A stretch of DNA of 64,000 nt from Liolophura sinensis (taxonomy: Eukaryota; Mollusca; Polyplacophora; Chitonida; Chitonidae): NCBI RefSeq assembly GCF_032854445.1, contig NC_088295.1, positions 73,062,028-73,126,027 on the forward strand. Reading direction: 5' to 3'. Position 1 is the stretch's first letter, and each line of letters opens with the position of its first letter. Below are positions 55,596 through 64,000 of the stretch, one piece after another. The translations under genes and the position numbers were made by a program. The notes under the pieces were generated by a model that saw only the letters and a list, made by a program, of their open reading frames with translations, searched no databases and was not told where the DNA came from.

Positions 55596-58500
55596 CAGGG
55601 ACCAATGCACTTCCACTAAAACGCGTTATTTACCCTTGTGATTTATTCAGCATACTCTATACAGCGCCTGCGCCACACTATACATTCGCTTCACATCACT
55701 GTCACCAACTTCAAATTTTTTACAGAATGTTGAACAAATTCGAGGTCACTGGGGTCACGGTGATGGAAACTTAAAAACTCTTCTCCACCTTTTATTCTAT
55801 TAATATTTTATACACATGCACTCATTTTATATAAAGTCTGCACACAACAACTCTAACGGACACATTAAACAGTTTTATTTATGAATGTTGATAACAGGTC
55901 CGCATGAGGATTCCAGTGGTGAGGATATACTAACCTATGTGTTTTGTAATGGCACCAAAGGTAAAGTAACGACAAACTCCTTACATCATGTGTGACGCTC
56001 TCTACGCTCGCTTTACTTCACATCCACCACTAGACAAGCTTGACCTTTGGAGCCTGAGCGACGCACGCATGCTTGTTAAAGCTTAATCTCATCACTGATG
56101 TCCTCGCGTGGAACTATTTAATCAGCACTCAGTAACAAAGTTGTTCCACGTGTTGGTTAGAATCATGTTGCGTATACTTTAGATAAAGAGAATGCATGTG
56201 TATAAAAGTGTTATTAGAAACAAAGGTTGAGGCGGATTGTTTGTGGTTTCTGACACCACTTTCTACATCATCACTGACTTCAGTGACCTCGGCATTGTTC
56301 CATATCTCCGTACAACTTACCCTAGGGGTGGCAGCGAAGTAAAACAAACCTACAGAGCAGCGCATGCGCTATAAGGAGTATGCGGTAAGGCGTGCGGATA
56401 TCGATCCATCCGTGTACAATCGTCTGGTAGAAGGGAAGCAATTCTTATTTCAGAGAAATGCCTAGAAGTTGGAATGAATGAATAAATGATTATGGCTTAA
56501 CGCCACATCACTTAACGCCACCTCGCCTAAGTTAGAGCCAGACCATTTATTTACCCAGATGTGTGCTTGCTGCTGCTGTGTATCATTCTTAACTGTCGAA
56601 CGCAGCAATATCCAGACAACTGATCGCATGATTGAATTGGCCGTGGAATATTCCTGGGTCGAATTGTGCTTCCCGACGCTTACCAAGGCAACCGAACTAA
56701 ACTTGACGATCAGTACAAAGCTCAAGCTCATTACATACTCGGCGAGGGTATATAGAGTTTACACATGTCAAGTTCACACACTATTAAAACTAGTATATGT
56801 ATAGAGCTATTTCACATGCATATAATATAATATTACGCGGAAATAAATCATAATGGCGATGCAACTAACTCGTGACCTAAATGTAACAGGTCAACAGTTT
56901 TACATTTTCTCTGTTTATATATACACCAATCAAATGTTCCCTAGACCGCGGTGTATTAACAATAACAACTCCATTAGAAAAGCTCGGTCATGTGTATCGG
57001 TCAGACTTGAAGCTAACAAGAGGCGGTCAGCAATCTGTAATAGTCCATATGAGGTCACTGTAGTGGGCAGAGCATCTGGGACCAAGTCATGTTAACCTGC
57101 TAACACATGTAATGAAAGCGGTTGAAGGCCTGTGTCCGTTGTGCTGGACATTTGGATTAATGTAAGTACTGAATACGTCATTTCACAGGCTTTAGCATAA
57201 TATGCAGAACTGCAAGCGAAAAAAGTCGAACCATCGACCTCCGGACCTCGCAGGATTATTAAGGTTTATATACCCTCAGGACAGGTACAGTATTGGCATA
57301 AAAAATCGACTGGAGCGAAGCAGAAAAGAATTTTCATCAGGGCTTTAATTTCGTATTGAGCTTTTCAATATAAATGTACCAATCGTCAACCATTATAGTT
57401 TTGAACTTTTACCAATGATTGAAATACCAACTCGCAAACAGCATTCAAAACAAGTCTTAAAAACAGTGCATGAGTTTAGAAATGCAACATTGAACCAGTT
57501 TCTAACTTAAAACCCATATATAGGTCTCCTAGACTCGTTTTTATCAACCCAGTATCAAATAATATTACTTAAAACTTAAGTAAAAAAAAATTCAAACACA
57601 GCTACAGGTAAAGTGTTTTGCTCTACAAAGTTTGTATACTGAATGTTAACGACAGGACAATATACTAACCACAATTTGGTCTCCTCTATGTGCTTAATAT
57701 CTACCCCCGAGGGGCCCAATTTACAAAGCTGTATCAAAGCTGCGTCAGATACATTTAAATTAATATGAATTCATAAAAATGTCTATTTGCCGTTGGTGTT
57801 ACACAAGGCGCAAGTTACAACAACGTCGGAAAAAGGACCCAGGCCCTGATAAATTTCATGTAGTAGATGTGTCACTGTATGTTGTCATTTACTTACAAGT
57901 AGATGTAATACAAACCATGGCAACATATAAGGTACTTAGGCGGAAATATAATTGACAGAATACTAGTACATGATTACATGCACAGGTTGTGACAAGCTTT
58001 TAAAAGATGGCTATATATTATGGTTATTTCAAATCTACACGAAGAAAAGCCTCTCGGAGAGGGATAATCGATGATTGTTTCTGATGGAAGGGACGCAACT
58101 TAAAGACATTTCTTGGTGCAGTTACTTCCCTTTTTTGTCTTGTCAAGAACACGAATGTTGCATCGAAGTCATTTGGAACATCGATCAACTATGTATTGTT
58201 TTTATATTTATTTATAGTTTATTTGCTTACACTGAACATTGCCCCTATACAGAGTTACTTACGTGAAGAACGGGTTTAAATCCTTCCAGCCCTACACAGG
58301 TACCCACACCCGAACGAAAGGAAGCTGGTTTCGGGTATCCTTGAAATAAAAGACAATACCAGACCAAATGTATGTAGGCATAAATAAAGTGCTCAACGTT
58401 TTGCATGTTTTGGTGTTGCATAACCGAGAAGCGAAAGTCAACATTAAAAAATCCACAAAATCCAACTGAAATATTTAACCCATAGACCATCAATAATATG

Positions 58501-59085
58501 GTCATGTATGGCCAAGCAACACCGTCCTCTGAATAGAGTGCCAGGGATTCTGTGCGCTCTCTCTATACTTACCTACCAGAGAATTATACTCGTTGTAAAA
58601 CTTTAGGAACTTGCAGTGAAGCCGTTTGATGAAATAACCTTGACACACAAGTTTTTGCAGTAATGATTTGTGACGTTGATTGAAATCGTCACATAACATA
58701 CAGGATCTAACAAGTGCTACAAGGTGAGATATGTAGGCCTACACGCCATTTGAAAGACCTTTTGGTATATGACTGTTCAAGTAAGGATACTATACAGTGT
58801 CAAAACTGAACCTATCCCTCTGGTCCTAAAGTCTGCGAGCAGGCACACACAGTAGATTAAACCAGTATGAGCGATGATAATTGTGGTAATTAGTGTACCT
58901 TCAAAGAACAATCACTTTACACTTTAACCGTAAGAGTGCATCTGTATCAAACGCTTATTAGCTAACGTATTGCCCCACAGCCGAAGATATCGTAAACAAG
59001 CCGTCAGTATATCTACAAATCAGACATCTTGATGGGGTACACTTGACATAATTTTCTAAATTAACAGTTTGTTGATTGAAATCAT
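55596..59085. other. Long stretch without a supported gene
   Basis: ORFs are under 95 residues and often overlap in antisense (56462-56804). 'atgaatgaataaatgatt' plus 'ggcttaacgccacatc' at 56474 may be a family A or related SINE tail. A lone 'ggggcccaatttacaaag' at 57711 resembles a MITE end without a partner. Confidence 0.45.
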
Positions 59086-59977
59086 AATGTTGTCATCACA
59101 TTTAACATGCCGTCACATGCTCTATGTTGTCGCCACATATAACATGCAGTCACATGCTCTTTGTTGTCGTCACATATAACATGCAGTCACACGCCCTATG
59201 TTGTCGTCACATATAACATGCAGTCACACGCCCTATGTTGTCGTCACATATAACATGCAGTCACACGCCCTATGTTGTCATCACATTTAACATGCAGTCA
59301 CACGCCCTATGTTGTCTTCACATTTAACATGCAGTCACACGCCCTATGTTGTCTTCACATTTAACATGCAGTCACACGCCCTATGTTGTCATCACATTTA
59401 ACATGCAGTCACACGCCCTATGCTGTCATCACATTTAACATGCAGTCACATGCTCTATGTTGTCGTCAAATATAACATGCACTCACACACCCTATGTTGT
59501 CATCACATTTAACATGCAGTCACACACCCTATGTTGTCGTCACATTTAACATGCAGTCACACACCCTATGTTGTCGTCACATTTAACATGCACTCACACG
59601 CCCTATGTTGTCGCCACATATAACATGCACTCACACGCCCTATGTTGTCGTCACATTTAACATGCAGTCACACGCCCTATGTTGTCGTCACATTTAACAT
59701 GCACTCACACGCCCTATGTTGTCGTCACATATAACATGCACTCACACGCCCTATGTTGTAGTCACATTTAACATGCAATCACACACCCTATGTTGTCGTC
59801 ACATTTAACATGCAGTCACACACCCTATGTTGTCGTCACATTTAACATGCACTCACACGCCCTATGTTGTCGCCACATATAACATGCACTCACACGCCCT
59901 ATGTTGTAGTCACATTTAACATGCAGTCACACACTCTATGTTGTCGTCACATTTAACATGCAGTCACACGCCCTATA
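59086..59977. repeat. 37-bp satellite array, about 24 units
   Basis: Contiguous units contain 'catttaacatgcagtcac' and 'acgccctatgttgtcgtc'. Variants alternate at a few positions (cattt/catat, gcagt/gcact, acgc/acac, gtcg/gtca) and combinations recur in blocks, suggesting local copying of multi-unit segments. No spacers separate the units. Confidence 0.96.
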
Positions 59978-60155
59978 ATGGTTCCCATTAGTTTCCCTGT
60001 ACTTTGTGCATTTTGTTTGAAAGTTATTTCTGTTAACCTCAATTTTTGATTGTGTTTTGAATGAGTTCAGGAACTGTGCACATTGGAAGCTGGTCAAAGT
60101 ATTTTTAGTCTCATATAGTTTATAATATGACACCTTTTATCCTCCAGTCTGGGAA
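59978..60155. other. No feature seen
   Basis: Short unrecognised minus-strand ORF only. Confidence 0.4.
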
Positions 60156-60158
60156 GTT

Positions 60159-60262
60159 AACCGATACAGTAACGGTAGTTGATAGGGTCAGCTTCCATGG
60201 AAATCTAGTTCACCAATACAGTAACGGTAGTTGATAGGGCCAGCTTTCATGGAAATCTAGTA
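60159..60262. repeat. 52-bp tandem duplication
   Basis: Two units share 'atacagtaacggtagttg' and 'catggaaatctagt', at 60164 and 60216, with few differences. Confidence 0.88.
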
Positions 60263-60331
60263 GCTGGAACCACAACAGAATGAATGTACATGTCACTTTT
60301 TGCTTTTGACAAAACCAGATGCTAATAACTG

Positions 60332-60380
60332 AAGCAAATACTTACTGCTTATCAAAGCAAATACTTACAGCTCATCAGAT
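60332..60380. repeat. ~23-bp direct repeat
   Basis: 'gcaaatacttactgctta' and 'gcaaatacttacagctca' are adjacent imperfect copies. Confidence 0.7.
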
Positions 60381-61409
60381 TTGATTAAGCTAAATAGCTG
60401 GGAAAACGAGTTTTTTTAGTGATCGTTTGGTGTCGTTTTTTGGAGCAGCGTCAAACATCACCTTATTAAAACCATATATAGATGACCCTTGGGACGAATG
60501 GCCACGTGTTGTTATTCGCAGAAAATTCGTGACAGGCATATGACATATTTAGACTTTTAGTTGAACTATTTCTTAGGGCATGACGTGTTCTCGCAGACCA
60601 CAGATAACTAATAAAAAGGAATCTGTATGGCTTTACCATCCTATCGTGGGGTTTCTATTCGATCTGCCACCACGGAAACAGTGTCTGCAAAGCTGCTTGC
60701 TGGGAGTTATACCGATGTCTTTATATGTAAAAATAAAATCAAAACTGTTGAGAAAACCATGTGACTTCTGATATACCCTAATCTTACAAAAGAAAGCGAG
60801 TGACAAAACAGTTGCTTTGGTAATTATTTTTAAAAAATCAAGTTAAGACGTCAACTTCGTAACAACAATCGTAAAAAACCTCCAAGTGTTTTTCAAAAAA
60901 AATATAACGTTTTCAAACACATGTATGGATCAAAATAGATTTATGACCATTTGTTTCCTTGTTTTCTTTAGTCAGTCACCGGCGTCATTATGTTCTATCC
61001 TCGACCTGGCAAGATATAATTAAGGGTTTCCAATTCACACTATATGGCCAAAAACAAATTCCGTGTCTCACGGACATCTAGCTACACAGATAGCCCCTCT
61101 GTTGACGTCACTAACATTCCAGATTTACTGATTTCGTATAAAATGGCTCAGATAACTACGGAGAATTTAGTACTTCCTGCTAATAGTTACCAATCAAAGC
61201 ATGGGCCATTTTTGTCGTTGCTCTGTGGACAAATTGTGAAAAACGACAGGGCCTTGTCAATTATTCAGTGCACAAATGTTTAGCGCCATTTCTTATCACA
61301 AGTTCCTTTGACGTCATGTTCAAGAAAAGAAGTGGCTGTAGAGGGCACACAATATTTTTGTTAGACTCCAAGTCCTGATTTTTGTAACATTGATTAATTA
61401 TAAAGCTCA
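60381..61409. other. No supported gene
   Basis: ORF 61044-61283 (79 residues, plus) and shorter frames are unrecognised. Confidence 0.45.
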
Positions 61410-61573
61410 TGGGAAGATGCTTCAGTGGCGTCAGCACTTCGGCGGCATGGACTCCCCTCTGCCACAAGAAGACACAGTATATGTACCCATACTTATTTAT
61501 TCCTCGTTGTCATAGGACTGAAAAATTGCTAAGTTCGACGTTCAACCTCAAGCATTCATTCATTCATTCATTT

Positions 61574-61575
<2 letters not shown>
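61410..61575 (+). repeat. SINE family B 3' part, plus strand
   Basis: 'ttcggcggcatggactcc', 'tgccacaagaagacacag', 'gactgaaaaattgctaag' and 'cgacgttcaacctcaagc' are the 3' half of family B in forward orientation, ending in (CATT)n at 61553-61573. This copy shows the true 5'-to-3' order of the family. The tRNA-like head is missing. Confidence 0.82.

Positions 61576-61648
<73 letters not shown>
61576..61648. repeat. (TA)n microsatellite
   Basis: About 36 TA units with one interruption, directly after the SINE tail. Confidence 0.96.
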
Positions 61649-61649
<1 letters not shown>

Positions 61650-64000
61650 CGTCGCCACTACTCATAGAACTTTTCGGGGAGCAATATGTATACTGACGAT
61701 CTTGAAAAATGCCATCAGCTGTAAAAGTTTCTCCTATATTGTAGTGGGATATATCCCATATCTTGCTGTAGAATAAGTTATGGGGTCTTCTGCCTGTAGA
61801 AAAACATCACTGTCAGCTTTAGTTTAGATTGTGAAAGTCAGGAGACAGGAACATTAAAGGATATGAAGCAACATGTTTTGGAACAGATAACAACAACAAT
61901 CAAGGAAGCTCTCCGATTACTATATCTGGCTATTTTTGTCCGTTTGCATGTCGATCTCGGTCATTTATTTGTGATTACCACTCCTTCAAAACATTACATA
62001 ATACCTCAGTCAGCTGTAAACTGTCGGCCATGTCGCATATATTAGTACTGTGGTAGACGAATTGCTTTTGTCAGCAATTGCTAGAGGCAGTTCTGTGCTC
62101 ACCAGTGGCCGTTGATTGAAAAATGAGCCCATCAACACTCCAGTTGCCAAGCAACGCCAAGCCTTATGCGAGATGTCGGAAGCATGGCGCAGTGACAAGT
62201 TAGGTCGATGTACAGACGCGCGCAGCGATTTTTGGAGAAACGAATTTTCTGTGTAGGCCATGTCGATGGATAACTAGCTCTTTCTCCACAAAGGTTCGTA
62301 CTGTTTCACGAGTATCACCGCAAAGCCGATGGTACAGGTCGGCGTCTTCCATCTCTGCTTCCATGGACAGGTGCCTGTGTCCATTCTTGACAGTGACGGG
62401 TCCAGTCCATCTCTTTACCCAAAGTGGTCACCCCCATGGAAACAGTCCATGTGAAGGAGAGCACCAGGCTTGGGTAGACTGAACTGTGATTATTGATCGA
62501 CAAGGCGCTGGAATTTTGGCTGTCAGCTAGGCCACCTTATTTTGATAGTGCATGACATGGAGGAGAGACCTATGGTAAGCCGTTTGTGTTGTTTGTTCTA
62601 ATTATTATTAGTCCCCATCAGAAACTCCCCAAAACGCGGAACGAAGTGCTTAGTCAACTTGTATATAGTCTCACCTTTGAACACGAACGTGACTGTAGAC
62701 TGAGTCGCATGGTTCTGCAAACGTTTGTGTGCGAATTCTCGTACAACTGAGAGTACCCACTTAGTGTCCCCAGACAGACAACGGAATGGTGCCGTCACAG
62801 AGAATTTGTCGACTTGCTTCTCACGAACCAAAGCTTAATGACTTGCTGACTGGCAGTTCCGATTCCTGACTGATTGCTATGTGTTATCAGACTTCTAATA
62901 CACACATTAATTTAGCCTGTGCGAATATTTCTGAAGTTGTTACGTAAATACAAGGGGCACAATGCAATAGAAAACTACCGGATGTCCACCGTTATATAAG
63001 ACGGCCGCAATTTAAATCAAGCCATCTCACTTTTAATGCCATGCGTGGGTGTACAACCTGCAGTACAGTCAGAGAGGATTAGCACAAACTGGCAGCTGAA
63101 CACCGTTAGGTTCAGTGACACCAGCTCCAATAACATGTCGAAGGATGTATGATATATAGATTACAAAATCGTACACATGACGATTTCAAACGGTGCTAAC
63201 AACGTTGAGATCAGTCACGTTTAGCTTGTTCAAGCAAAAGGAAGGCTTCCGTTCCTCAAATGTTATGAATAATTAGACGAGAAGACTACAGCTGGGAGCC
63301 AGGCATCGTTATAGGCTGGCCTGGTCGATAGAGTGTGGATGCTATCTCCCTAGTAATTTTCTATCCCTTTCTGAGTTCAATCACTATTCTGCAAACTGCT
63401 AACAGCTGTAAAGGTTTCTCCAGTTAAGCTGGATGTCGTGCTAGAATACGTTATGTGGCTGTCTGTCCGGAGACACGGATCTATCAGACAGGTGCATTTT
63501 GCCCTGACTATTTCAGTACCTTAAAGGGTAGTTGTAGGAGCACGAGCTATCACTCTCTGCAGAATGAGGTTGGTAGCTGTGTGGGACGGAGGGGACATGG
63601 TTTCTTGGCAAATGTTTTGAACCACCATTGTATAAGTGAAATCTTCTTTATTTTGGCATTAAACAATAATCAAAGAATACGCTTTAAGGCTGGGAACAAC
63701 AATATAAATTTAGAGATGCTGGTGATGATTTAAATGATAAAACCGACGTTTTCACTTAACATGTCTTCATTAAAATCCCAAGATGAATCAGGTCTCATTA
63801 CATTCGATACCAAGAGTTCAGTTCAGGGCTATAAATGCGAACGTCTCAGCCGCTGACTCTGCCACAGTTCAGCGTCTAAAATGTGTATTTTTGACTGAAC
63901 TGAGTGCAGCAAATAACTGGCACATGTGCTGGCAGAAATCACTGTTAATTGGGAGTTACAAGAACGTAGTAATGGCACTTCAAACAGCACTCGTTAGATT
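61649..64000. other. No supported gene
   Basis: Minus-strand ORFs at 62010-62261, 62315-62503 and 62598-62831, and plus-strand 63455-63733, look moderately protein-like but I recognise no domain. They could include diverged exon or mobile-element fragments. No repeats were seen. Confidence 0.45.

Noticed and set aside
57711-57760. Possible MITE end 'ggggcccaatttacaaag'
   Set aside because: No inverted partner was found nearby, so an element cannot be delimited.
59086-59977. Regular repeats suggestive of a CRISPR array
   Set aside because: Units are contiguous with no unique spacers, the context is eukaryotic, and no cas-like gene exists. It is a satellite.
62010-62831. Cluster of three minus-strand ORFs as exons of one gene
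   Set aside because: No domain recognised and no convincing splice sites linking them; left uncalled.

Overview
This is non-coding eukaryotic DNA, very probably from a mollusc. The sequence is AT-rich with no dense gene packing. It holds two families of tRNA-derived SINEs: one ends in (AAAT)n and carries a 'GGCCGCCGTCGT'-type 3' module, the other ends in (ACTC)n or (CATT)n and carries a 'CAGTCATATGACGAC'-type module. Both look like families I associate with gastropod and bivalve genomes; that is recollection, not a search. I could not support a single host protein-coding exon. Every ORF with recognisable homology belongs to a retrotransposon, and the other ORFs are short, isolated and unrecognised.

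Layout. 1-10.3 kb: unannotated DNA with a ~1-kb inverted-repeat pair (1982-3003), SINEs, a ~135-bp palindromic MITE (5876-6010) and a 33-bp minisatellite (6475-6606). 10.3-16.4 kb: a ~3-kb segment present twice in direct tandem; each copy carries a block the other lacks. 16.4-23.1 kb: a decayed Ty3/Gypsy LTR retrotransposon on the plus strand. Its order is gag - protease - integrase - reverse transcriptase - RNase H, so integrase lies upstream of RT, the hallmark of the Gmr1-like group. It begins with two LTR pieces in tandem and ends in an LTR that runs into an (AT)n tract. 25.5-28.9 kb: a second, conventionally ordered Gypsy relic on the minus strand, interrupted by a SINE with a perfect 15-bp target-site duplication and carrying an inverted duplication of part of gag. 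29.5-31.2 kb: a 66-bp minisatellite of about 24 units, open in frames on both strands.

31.2-44 kb: mostly featureless, with a SINE, a CA/TA microsatellite, a solo LTR of the Gmr1-like element (38053-38925) and a G-rich quadruplex-like array. 44.3-51.1 kb: nested duplications. A ~302-bp unit occurs twice, then a ~3-kb block occurs in two to three partial copies; one copy holds a SINE insertion whose empty site is preserved in the sister copy. 51-64 kb: scattered SINEs, a 37-bp satellite of about 24 units (59086-59977), a 52-bp duplication and a TA microsatellite.

The elements do not form a pathway. They form a layered history: segmental duplication, LTR-element insertion and decay, SINE insertion, and satellite growth. 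The most notable item is the Gypsy element with integrase before RT. All its enzymes are broken, so only its organisation is informative.
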